From Pseudomonas sp. RIT-PI-r (GTDB lineage Bacteria; Pseudomonadota; Gammaproteobacteria; Pseudomonadales; Pseudomonadaceae): DNA of 64,000 nt. The first letter of the stretch is position 1; the number at the start of each line of letters is the position of its first letter. Both the position numbers and the translations under genes were made by a program. Under the pieces are notes generated by a model, which ran no database searches, had not been told where the DNA came from, and worked only from the letters and a program-made list of their open reading frames with translations. Positions 33,481 through 41,035 of this stretch are shown here, piece by piece. The stretch lies in the NCBI RefSeq assembly GCF_001297015.1, contig NZ_LIGE01000047.1:62001-126000 (forward strand), in the 5' to 3' direction.

Positions 33481-34515
33481 ATGGACCTTGTTATCGCCCG
33501 CCCCGAAGGTCTCTATTGCCCTGCCGGGGATTTCTACATTGATCCGTGGCGCCCCGTCGAGCGCTCGGTCATTACCCATGCCCACGGCGATCACGCCCGC
33601 ACCGGCAACCAGCATTATCTGGCCAGCAGCGCCAGCGAAGGGATTCTGCGCGCACGACTGGGGCAGGACATCAACCTGCAAACCCTCGCCTACGGCCAGC
33701 GCCTCACCCATCACGGCGTCACTTTGAGTTTTCACCCCGCCGGCCACGTGCTCGGCTCGGCACAGGTGCGTCTGGAATACGGCGGCGAAGTCTGGGTCGC
33801 GTCCGGCGATTACAAGATCGAGCCGGACGGTACCTGCGCGCCGTTCGAACCGGTGCGCTGCCACACCTTCATCACCGAATCGACCTTCGGCCTGCCAATC
33901 TATCGCTGGCAGCCGCAGGCGCAGGTGTTCGCCGAGATCAATCAGTGGTGGGCAGCGAACATTGCCGCCGGCAAAGCCAGCGTGTTGTTCTGCTATTCGT
34001 TCGGCAAGGCCCAGCGGATTCTCCACGGCATTGACGAAAGCCTCGGGCCAATCCTCAGCCACGGCGCGGTCGAGCCGCTGAATCGGGTGTACCGCGAGGC
34101 CGGCGTGTACCTGCCGCCGACGATCTACGCCGGTGACGTCGCCAAAAATGATCCACGGATGCGTGAGGCACTGGTCATCGCCCCGCCCTCGGCCGGTGGC
34201 AGTAGCTGGATGCGCCGTTTCGGTGATTTCAGCGATGCCTTCGCCAGCGGCTGGATGCGCCTGCGCGGTACCCGGCGGCGGCGCGGTGTTGATCGCGGCT
34301 TCGTCCTTTCCGATCACGCCGACTGGCCTGGCCTGTTGTGGGCAATCAACCAGACCGGTGCCGAACGGGTGATGGTCACGCACGGTTCGATCGGAGTGCT
34401 GGTGCGTCATCTGCGCGAGCACGGTCTGGATGCGCAAGGTTTTAACACCGAATACGGTGATGACGAGGAAGACAACATCGCCGCCGAACCCACCGTCGCC
34501 GAGACTTCAACATGA
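33481..34515 (+). CDS. Ligase-associated DNA damage response exonuclease (MBL fold)
   Basis: 344 residues. HAHGDHARTGNQHY is the metallo-beta-lactamase metal site, and FHPAGHVLGSAQV and VASGDYKIEPD add further ligands. FVLSDHADWPGL is the beta-CASP-like C-terminal part. This is the exonuclease of the four-gene ligase-associated repair set (exonuclease, ligase, Lhr-like helicase, PdeM phosphoesterase). It overlaps the ligase gene by 4 bp (ATGA), so both are made from one transcript. The other two genes are 5 kb downstream. Confidence 0.9.
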   Translation: MDLVIARPEGLYCPAGDFYIDPWRPVERSVITHAHGDHARTGNQHYLASSASEGILRARLGQDINLQTLAYGQRLTHHGVTLSFHPAGHVLGSAQVRLEYGGEVWVASGDYKIEPDGTCAPFEPVRCHTFITESTFGLPIYRWQPQAQVFAEINQWWAANIAAGKASVLFCYSFGKAQRILHGIDESLGPILSHGAVEPLNRVYREAGVYLPPTIYAGDVAKNDPRMREALVIAPPSAGGSSWMRRFGDFSDAFASGWMRLRGTRRRRGVDRGFVLSDHADWPGLLWAINQTGAERVMVTHGSIGVLVRHLREHGLDAQGFNTEYGDDEEDNIAAEPTVAETST

Positions 34516-36200
34516 AAGCCTTCGCCGAGTTGTACGCCGAGCTCGACGCCACCACTTCAAGCAACGCCAAACTGGCAGCGATGCAAGCTTACTTTGCCCT
34601 GGCGGCACCGCAGGACGCGGCGTGGGCGGTGTACTTTTTGTCCGGCGGACGGCCTCGGCAATTGGTCCCGGTGCGGATTCTGCGCGAAATTGCCGTGGAG
34701 ATGTCAGGCCTCGAACCGTGGCTGTTCGAGGAGAGCTATCAGTCGGTCGGCGATCTGGCGGAGACCATTTCGCTGGTACTCCCGGAAAACCCGCACAGTT
34801 CTGAAGCCGGCCTCGCCGAATGGATCGAGGACAAACTGCTGCCGCTGCGTGGTGAAACGCCGGAGTTTCTTTCCCGACAATTGCCGGCGCTGTGGGCACA
34901 ACTCGATCGATCAAGCCTGATGTTGTGCATCAAACTGATCACCGGCAGCTTCCGCGTCGGCGTGTCGAAATTGCTCGTCACCCGCGCGCTGGCCTCGATG
35001 GCCGGCCTTGACAGCAAACGCGTGGCGCAGCGGCTGGTGGGTTACACCGACCTGTCGAACCGCCCCAACGCCGCCAGTTACCTGAAACTGATTGCCCCGG
35101 AATCCGCCGACGAACACGCCCAGCGCGGCGGTCAGCCGTACCCGTTTTTCCTCGCCCACGCGTTGTCGCAACCGGTTGAGGAATTTGAAGCGCTGATCGG
35201 CCCGGCCAGCGACTGGCAGATTGAATGGAAATGGGATGGCATCCGCGCACAAGTGGTCAAACGCGAGGGCCGCTTGTGGGTGTGGTCGCGCGGCGAAGAA
35301 CTGGTCACCGAGCGCTTCCCCGAGCTGGATGTGCTGGTCCACGGTTTGCCGGACGGCACGGTGATCGATGGCGAGATCGTTGTGTGGAAGAGCAACCATC
35401 CGACCACCGAAGACGCCTTCGATCCGCAATCGACAGAGCCGCCAGCGGTGCAGCCGTTTGCCTTGCTGCAACAGCGCATCGGTCGTAAAACCCTCGACAA
35501 GAAAATCCTCGAAGACGTGCCGGTGGTGGTGCTCGCCTACGACTTGCTCGAATGGCAGGGCGAAGACTGGCGCAACCAGCCGCAAGCCAAACGTCGTGCG
35601 CAACTTGAAGAGGTCATTGCAAGCTGCAACAGCCCGGTGTTGCTGCCCTCCCCCGTGCTGACTGGCAGTGACTGGTTCGACCTCGCCCGTCAGCGCGAGG
35701 CCTCTCGGCGTTTGGGGGTGGAAGGCATGATGCTCAAGGCGCGGGATTCGCTGTATGGCGTCGGCCGCACCAAGGACATGGGCGTCTGGTGGAAGTGGAA
35801 AGTCGATCCGTTCAGCGTCGATGCGGTGTTGATTTATGCGCAACGAGGGCATGGTCGACGGGCCAGTCTCTACAGCGATTACACCTTTGCCGTGTGGGAC
35901 GGGCCACCGGAGTCAAGCCAACGGGCGCTGGTGCCGTTCGCCAAGGCCTATTCGGGACTGACCGATGCGGAGATGCGTCAGGTGGACAGCATCGTGCGCA
36001 AGACCACGGTGGAGAAATTCGGCCCGGTGAGCAGCGTGAAACCGAGCCTGGTGTTTGAGCTGGGTTTCGAGGGCATCGCCCTTTCGCGGCGACACAAGAG
36101 CGGAATTGCCGTGCGGTTTCCACGGATGCTGCGCTGGCGACAAGATAAAACCGTGGATGAGGCGGATAGCCTAGCCACATTGCAGGATCTTCTCGCCTGA
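34512..36200 (+). CDS. ATP-dependent DNA ligase of the ligase-associated repair set
   Basis: 562 residues. The N-terminal domain (about 1-210) includes ITGSFRVGVSKLLV. Motif I is EWKWDGIRAQ, with the adenylated Lys240. VIDGEIVVW is motif III, LAYDLLEW is motif IIIa, EGMMLKARDSLYG is motif IV, and WWKWKVDPFSVDAV is motif V. The OB domain follows. This is the cisplatin-resistance-type bacterial ATP ligase that seals nicks during repair. It overlaps the exonuclease. The helicase and phosphoesterase normally follow immediately but are separated here by an inserted transporter operon. Confidence 0.93.
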   Translation: MKAFAELYAELDATTSSNAKLAAMQAYFALAAPQDAAWAVYFLSGGRPRQLVPVRILREIAVEMSGLEPWLFEESYQSVGDLAETISLVLPENPHSSEAGLAEWIEDKLLPLRGETPEFLSRQLPALWAQLDRSSLMLCIKLITGSFRVGVSKLLVTRALASMAGLDSKRVAQRLVGYTDLSNRPNAASYLKLIAPESADEHAQRGGQPYPFFLAHALSQPVEEFEALIGPASDWQIEWKWDGIRAQVVKREGRLWVWSRGEELVTERFPELDVLVHGLPDGTVIDGEIVVWKSNHPTTEDAFDPQSTEPPAVQPFALLQQRIGRKTLDKKILEDVPVVVLAYDLLEWQGEDWRNQPQAKRRAQLEEVIASCNSPVLLPSPVLTGSDWFDLARQREASRRLGVEGMMLKARDSLYGVGRTKDMGVWWKWKVDPFSVDAVLIYAQRGHGRRASLYSDYTFAVWDGPPESSQRALVPFAKAYSGLTDAEMRQVDSIVRKTTVEKFGPVSSVKPSLVFELGFEGIALSRRHKSGIAVRFPRMLRWRQDKTVDEADSLATLQDLLA

Positions 36201-36216
36201 GTTCAACATGACGCGA

Positions 36217-36329
36217 AGATCGTTCCTACGCTCCGCGTGGGAATGCCTCAACGGACGCTCCGCGTTCGGCTCTGGATGGGACGCGGAGCGTCCCGGGCTG
36301 CATTCCCACACAGAGCGTGGGAACGATCA
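36217..36329. repeat. Palindromic element, family C
   Basis: Outer arms GTTCCTACGCTCCGCGTGGGAA and the complement, inner arms GGACGCTCCGCGT/ACGCGGAGCGTCC. It starts 16 bp after the ligase stop. The following 200 bp up to the transporter gene have no other gene and should hold its promoter. Confidence 0.88.
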
Positions 36330-36536
36330 AAACCTGGTGTTTGATCCGAAAGGGTGCAACGAAATAGCAATGCCCGTTTCCGGGCATCCAACCGCCCTCA
36401 ACATCCCCCGCCCAACCTTTTAAAACGCTTGTTCGGGACTATGGTTCGGAAATTGCTACTTTCTATAGGTCGTACGCGTTCCAGTAACAATAATTCTGCG
36501 CCACAAGCGCTCATATTGGTTCTTAGGGATTGAATA

Positions 36537-37319
36537 ATGAAAAAAGCATTGCTGACCCTTTCTGCACTGGCGTTGTGCATGGCCGCTGGCTCCGCGCTGG
36601 CCAAGGAATACAAAGAGCTGCGCTTTGGCGTTGACCCTTCGTACGCACCGTTTGAGTCGAAAGCGGCCGACGGCAGCCTGGTGGGCTTCGACATCGACCT
36701 GGGCAACGCGATCTGCGCCGAACTGAAGGTCAAGTGCAAGTGGGTCGAAAGTGACTTCGACGGTATGATTCCGGGCCTCAAGGCCAACAAATTCGACGGT
36801 GTGATCTCGTCGATGACCGTGACCCCGGCCCGCGAAAAAGTCATCGACTTCTCCAGCGAACTGTTCTCCGGCCCGACCGCTTATGTGTTCAAGAAAGGTT
36901 CCGGCATCACCGCAGACGTCGCGTCCCTCAAGGGCAAAACCGTCGGCTACGAGCAAGGCACTATTCAAGAGGCCTACGCCAAAGCCGTGCTGGACAAGGC
37001 CGGCGTGAAAACCCAGGCCTATCAGAACCAGGATCAAGTGTATTCCGACCTGACCTCCGGCCGTCTCGACGCCGGTATCCAGGACATGCTGCAAGCCGAA
37101 CTGGGCTTTTTGAAGTCGCCACAGGGCGCCGACTATGACGTCAGCAAGCCAGTGGACAGCGAATTGCTGCCAGCCAAAACCGCTGTCGGTATTAAGAAAG
37201 GTAACACTGAGCTGAAGGCGCTTTTAGATAAAGGTATCAAAGCGTTACACGATGACGGCAAATACGCCGAGATTCAAAAGAAACACTTTGGCGATCTGAA
37301 TCTGTACAGCGGCAAATAA
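36537..37319 (+). CDS. Periplasmic basic-amino-acid binding protein (AotJ/HisJ type)
   Basis: 260 residues with a signal peptide ending GSALA (about 22). The type 2 PBP motifs are YAPFESKAADGSLVGFDIDLG, FDGMIPGLKANKFDGVISS, the Arg-containing TPARE and the YEQGTIQEAY loop. This is the ArgT/HisJ/AotJ group that delivers Arg, Orn, Lys or His to an ABC permease. It is the first gene of an aotJQMOP-like operon. An intrinsic attenuator lies between it and the first permease, as expected for a binding protein needed in excess. The substrate is inferred. Confidence 0.93.
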   Translation: MKKALLTLSALALCMAAGSALAKEYKELRFGVDPSYAPFESKAADGSLVGFDIDLGNAICAELKVKCKWVESDFDGMIPGLKANKFDGVISSMTVTPAREKVIDFSSELFSGPTAYVFKKGSGITADVASLKGKTVGYEQGTIQEAYAKAVLDKAGVKTQAYQNQDQVYSDLTSGRLDAGIQDMLQAELGFLKSPQGADYDVSKPVDSELLPAKTAVGIKKGNTELKALLDKGIKALHDDGKYAEIQKKHFGDLNLYSGK

Positions 37320-37325
37320 TGCCCC

Positions 37326-37352
37326 GGCGCCCATCCTCGATGGGCGCCTTTT
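37326..37352 (+). terminator. Intra-operon attenuator hairpin
   Basis: GGCGCCCAT-CCTCG-ATGGGCGCC then TTTT, 6 bp after the binding-protein stop and 23 bp before the permease start. It likely reduces transcription into the downstream genes. Confidence 0.85.
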
Positions 37353-37375
37353 CCATCCGCTCAGGTTGCTGATTT

Positions 37376-38104
37376 ATGTTCGAAACCCTCCTGCAAAATC
37401 TGGGGCTCGCCGCCTTCAGCCTCAAGGGCTTTGGTCCTTTGTTGCTGGAAGGCACCTGGATGACTATCAAATTATCGGCGTTGTCGCTGCTGGTGGCCGT
37501 GTTGCTCGGCCTGCTCGGCGCCAGTGCCAAACTGTCAAAAATCAAACTGGTGCGCCTGCCCGCCCAGCTCTACACCACGCTGATTCGCGGCGTGCCGGAT
37601 CTGGTGCTGATGCTGCTGATCTTCTACAGCCTGCAAACCTGGCTGACGTCTCTGACCGATTATCTGGAATGGGAATACATCGAAATCGACCCGTTTAGCG
37701 CCGGGGTGCTGACCTTGGGCTTCATTTATGGTGCGTATTTCACCGAAACCTTTCGTGGCGCGATCCTCGCGGTGCCGCGTGGTCAGGTTGAAGCCGCCAC
37801 CGCGTATGGCCTCAAACGCGGTCAGCGCTTTCGCTTTGTGGTGTTCCCGCAAATGATGCGTTTCGCTTTGCCGGGCATCGGCAATAACTGGATGGTGATG
37901 CTCAAGGCCACCGCGCTGGTGTCGATCATCGGCCTGGCCGATCTGGTCAAAGCCGCGCAAGACGCCGGTAAAAGCACTTATCAACTGTTCTACTTCCTGG
38001 TCCTTGCTGCGTTTATTTACTTGCTGATCACCAGTGCCTCGAATTTCATCCTGCGCTGGCTCGAACGCCGCTACGCCGCCGGTGCCCGGGAGGCCGTGCG
38101 ATGA
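37376..38104 (+). CDS. Amino-acid ABC transporter permease (AotQ/HisQ type)
   Basis: 242 residues, about five membrane helices. The EAA loop is RGAILAVPRGQVEAATAYGL and the helix-1 region is GTWMTIKLSALSLLVAVLLG. It forms the inner-membrane channel with the next permease. The ATGA overlap with the next gene couples the two permeases. It follows the attenuator downstream of the binding-protein gene. Confidence 0.93.
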   Translation: MFETLLQNLGLAAFSLKGFGPLLLEGTWMTIKLSALSLLVAVLLGLLGASAKLSKIKLVRLPAQLYTTLIRGVPDLVLMLLIFYSLQTWLTSLTDYLEWEYIEIDPFSAGVLTLGFIYGAYFTETFRGAILAVPRGQVEAATAYGLKRGQRFRFVVFPQMMRFALPGIGNNWMVMLKATALVSIIGLADLVKAAQDAGKSTYQLFYFLVLAAFIYLLITSASNFILRWLERRYAAGAREAVR

Positions 38105-38811
38105 TCGAACTTCTGCAGGAATACTGGCGCGCCTTCCTTTATACCGACGGCCAGAACATCACCGGGCTGGCGATGACGATGTGGCTGCTCACGGCCTCAA
38201 TCGTTATCGGTTTCCTCGTCTCGATTCCTTTGTCGATCGCGCGGGTATCGCCGCACTTCTACATTCGCTGGCCGGTGCAGTTCTACACCTACCTGTTCCG
38301 TGGCACGCCGTTGTATATCCAGTTGCTGATTTGCTACACCGGTATTTACAGCCTGGCCGCCGTGCGGGCGCAGCCGCTGCTCGACAGTTTCTTTCGCGAT
38401 GCGATGAACTGCACGATTCTGGCGTTCGCCCTCAATACCTGCGCCTACACCACGGAGATTTTCGCCGGGGCGATCCGCAGCATGAACCACGGCGAAGTCG
38501 AAGCGGCCAAGGCATACGGCCTGACCGGCTGGAAGCTGTATGCCTACGTGATCATGCCGTCGGCGCTGCGCCGTTCGTTGCCTTATTACAGCAACGAAGT
38601 GATCCTGATGCTGCACTCGACCACCGTGGCTTTCACCGCGACTATCCCCGACATCCTGAAAGTCGCGCGGGACGCCAACTCGGCGACCTTCCTGACCTTT
38701 CAGTCGTTCGGCATCGCCGCGCTGATCTACCTGACCATTACCTTTGCGCTGGTCGGCCTGTTCCGCCTTGCCGAACGCCGATGGCTGGCCTTCCTCGGCC
38801 CGACTCACTAG
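38101..38811 (+). CDS. Amino-acid ABC transporter permease (AotM/HisM type)
   Basis: 236 residues, about five membrane helices. The EAA loop is AGAIRSMNHGEVEAAKAYGL, and TYLFRGTPLYIQLLICYTG marks the His/Gln-type family. It pairs with the upstream permease, overlapping it by 4 bp. The next gene starts 13 bp later and is a deacylase, matching the P. aeruginosa aotJQMOP order. Confidence 0.93.
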   Translation: MIELLQEYWRAFLYTDGQNITGLAMTMWLLTASIVIGFLVSIPLSIARVSPHFYIRWPVQFYTYLFRGTPLYIQLLICYTGIYSLAAVRAQPLLDSFFRDAMNCTILAFALNTCAYTTEIFAGAIRSMNHGEVEAAKAYGLTGWKLYAYVIMPSALRRSLPYYSNEVILMLHSTTVAFTATIPDILKVARDANSATFLTFQSFGIAALIYLTITFALVGLFRLAERRWLAFLGPTH

Positions 38812-38824
38812 GACAACACAGCAA

Positions 38825-39943
38825 ATGCGCCACCTGATCCATGACTTGCTGGCCCCGCTGCCGGGGACCGCACGACAGATCCACAGCTTCCACTTCGGCC
38901 CGGAGCAGGCCAAAGGCAAGATCTACATCCAGTCTTCACTGCATGCCGACGAATTGCCGGGCATGCTCGTCGCCTGGCATCTCAAGCAGCGCCTGACGGA
39001 GCTGGAAGCTGCCGGCCGCCTGCGCAGTCAGATCGTGCTTGTACCGGTGGCCAACCCGGTCGGCCTCGAACAAGTGCTGATGGATGTGCCGCTGGGCCGC
39101 TACGAACTGGAAAGCGGACAGAACTTCAACCGCTGGTTCGTCGACCTCAGCGAGGAAATCGGCAACGCCATCGAGGGCAGGCTGAACGACGATCCGCAGC
39201 ACAACCTTGAACTTATCCGCACGCATCTGCGTGACGCCCTCGCCCGCCAGACCGCCGGTACGCAACTGCAATCCCAGCGTCTGACCCTGCAACGGCTGGC
39301 CTGCGATGCCGACATGGTGCTGGATTTGCACTGCGATTTCGAATCGGTGGTGCACCTTTACACCACGCCTGAAGCCTGGCCGCAGGTCGAGCCATTGGCG
39401 CGTTATATCGAGGCTCAGGCGAGCTTGCTGGCCACCGATTCCGGCGGCCAGTCGTTCGACGAATGTTTCACCCTGTTGTGGTGGCAATTGAAGGAACGCT
39501 TCGCCGAACATTTCGAGATTCCCCTCGGCAGTTTCTCGGTGACCGTCGAGTTGCGCGGCCAAGGTGACGTCAATCATCCGATGGCCAGCCGCGACTGTCA
39601 GGCGCTGATCGACTATCTGATCCAGTTCGATGCAATCGTCGGCGAAACCAAACCGCAGCCGCCATTGCCGTTTCCGGCCACCCCGCTGGCCGGTGTCGAA
39701 CCGGTGACCACGCCGGTTGGCGGCTTGCTGGTGTACAGCGTCACAGCAGGGCAATACCTGGAAGCCGGCCAGCAAATCGCCGAAATCATCGACCCGATCC
39801 ACGACAAGGTCACCCCCATTCATTGCGTCGCCGCCGGCCTGCTGTATGCCCGTTCGCTGCGACGCATGGCCACGGCCGGCATGGTCATCGCCCACGTCGC
39901 GGGCGCCGAAGCCTACCGCAGCGGCTACCTACTTTCGCCTTGA
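38825..39943 (+). CDS. Succinylglutamate desuccinylase/aspartoacylase-type amidohydrolase (AotO-like)
   Basis: 372 residues from ATG 38825; an open frame from 38744 overlaps the permease and is not preferred. The zinc site is QSSLHADELPGM (His and Glu) with DLHCDF as the later His, as in M14-like AstE/aspartoacylase enzymes. The C-terminal PVGGLLVYSVTAGQYLEAGQ resembles a lipoyl/biotin-like lobe. In P. aeruginosa the fourth gene of the aot operon (aotO) is of this type. Possibly it removes an acyl group from imported amino acids; that is inferred. Confidence 0.85.
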   Translation: MRHLIHDLLAPLPGTARQIHSFHFGPEQAKGKIYIQSSLHADELPGMLVAWHLKQRLTELEAAGRLRSQIVLVPVANPVGLEQVLMDVPLGRYELESGQNFNRWFVDLSEEIGNAIEGRLNDDPQHNLELIRTHLRDALARQTAGTQLQSQRLTLQRLACDADMVLDLHCDFESVVHLYTTPEAWPQVEPLARYIEAQASLLATDSGGQSFDECFTLLWWQLKERFAEHFEIPLGSFSVTVELRGQGDVNHPMASRDCQALIDYLIQFDAIVGETKPQPPLPFPATPLAGVEPVTTPVGGLLVYSVTAGQYLEAGQQIAEIIDPIHDKVTPIHCVAAGLLYARSLRRMATAGMVIAHVAGAEAYRSGYLLSP

Positions 39944-39956
39944 GGATGTCTGTCCC

Positions 39957-40721
39957 ATGTACAAACTGACCGTTGAAGGCCTGCACAAAAGCTATGGCGA
40001 CCATCAGGTGCTCAAAGGCGTTTCGCTCAAGGCCAAGACCGGCGACGTGATCAGCCTGATCGGCGCCAGCGGCTCGGGCAAAAGCACCTTTTTGCGCTGC
40101 ATCAACTTTCTCGAACACCCCAACGACGGCGCCATGAGCCTCGATGGCCAGGCGATCCGTATGGTCACCGACCGCCACGGCATGCATGTCGCCGACGCCG
40201 ATGAACTGCAACGCCTGCGCACGCGACTGGCCATGGTGTTTCAGCATTTCAACCTGTGGAGCCACATGACCGTGCTGGAAAACATCACCATGGCCCCGCG
40301 CCGGGTACTGGGTTGCAGCAAACAGGAAGCCGACGATCGTGCCCGGCGTTATCTGGACAAGGTCGGCTTGCCGGCGCGGGTGGCGGATCAGTACCCGGCA
40401 TTTCTTTCTGGCGGTCAGCAACAGCGCGTGGCGATCGCTCGGGCGTTGGCGATGGAACCGGAAGTGATGTTGTTTGACGAACCGACTTCAGCGCTCGATC
40501 CGGAGTTGGTCGGGGAAGTGTTGAAGGTGATTCAAGGCCTGGCTGAAGAGGGTCGAACCATGATCATGGTCACCCACGAAATGAGCTTCGCGCGCAAGGT
40601 GTCGAGCCAGGTGCTGTTCTTGCACCAAGGTCTGGTGGAAGAAGAAGGTGCGCCCGAAGACGTATTGGGTAACCCGAAGAGCGAACGCTTGAAGCAATTT
40701 CTCAGTGGCAACCTGAAGTAG
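39957..40721 (+). CDS. Amino-acid ABC transporter ATP-binding protein (AotP/HisP type)
   Basis: 254 residues from ATG 39957. Walker A is GASGSGKST, the signature motif is LSGGQQQRVA, Walker B is VMLFDEPTSALDP, and the switch His is in MVTHEM. It powers uptake with the two permeases on the cytoplasmic face. It is the last gene of the operon and is followed by a hairpin; no argR-type regulator follows, unlike the P. aeruginosa aot locus. Confidence 0.95.
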   Translation: MYKLTVEGLHKSYGDHQVLKGVSLKAKTGDVISLIGASGSGKSTFLRCINFLEHPNDGAMSLDGQAIRMVTDRHGMHVADADELQRLRTRLAMVFQHFNLWSHMTVLENITMAPRRVLGCSKQEADDRARRYLDKVGLPARVADQYPAFLSGGQQQRVAIARALAMEPEVMLFDEPTSALDPELVGEVLKVIQGLAEEGRTMIMVTHEMSFARKVSSQVLFLHQGLVEEEGAPEDVLGNPKSERLKQFLSGNLK

Positions 40722-40737
40722 CCTCAGGGTTGAAACA

Positions 40738-40766
40738 GCAGCAGCCGGTTTTCCGGCTGCTGTTAT
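40738..40766 (+). terminator. Hairpin at end of the transporter operon
   Basis: CAGCAGCCGG-TTTT-CCGGCTGCTG then TTATT, 17 bp after the last gene. It is a plausible intrinsic terminator with a weak T run, and could also serve the convergent small ORF. Confidence 0.8.
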
Positions 40767-40779
40767 TCAGGCATCAGGT

Positions 40780-40986
40780 TCAAGCTGGATGATCGAACTT
40801 GAAACTGCCATTTTCAATCAGGATTGCATGTTCATCGGTACCGCTGAAGGTGCCGGAAAACTGCGCGTTCCCGCCTACCGTCAATTCCATTGTCCCCGGA
40901 AAAACCACGGCTTCTGAAGTCTGAATTTCACCTCGCATAGCTGCGGTTGCTCGCGGCTGCGAAGTGATGGAAATTAAACTTGTCAT
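40780..40986 (-). CDS. Small hypothetical protein between transporter and helicase
   Basis: 68 residues, or 52 from the inner ATG at 40938 (MRGEIQTSEAVVFPG). There is no signal peptide. The beta-rich sequence has GTMELTVGGNAQFSGTFSG and ILIENGSFKFDH. I do not recognise a family. It runs divergent from the helicase gene, with 49 bp between starts, and a terminator follows it. It may be a real small gene, since composition is protein-like, or a chance frame. Confidence 0.4.
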   Translation of the reverse strand: MTSLISITSQPRATAAMRGEIQTSEAVVFPGTMELTVGGNAQFSGTFSGTDEHAILIENGSFKFDHPA

Positions 40987-41035
40987 AGCGCTGCATGGTC
41001 ACTGGAAGAACATCTTCTGAGCGCACGTAGCCGGC

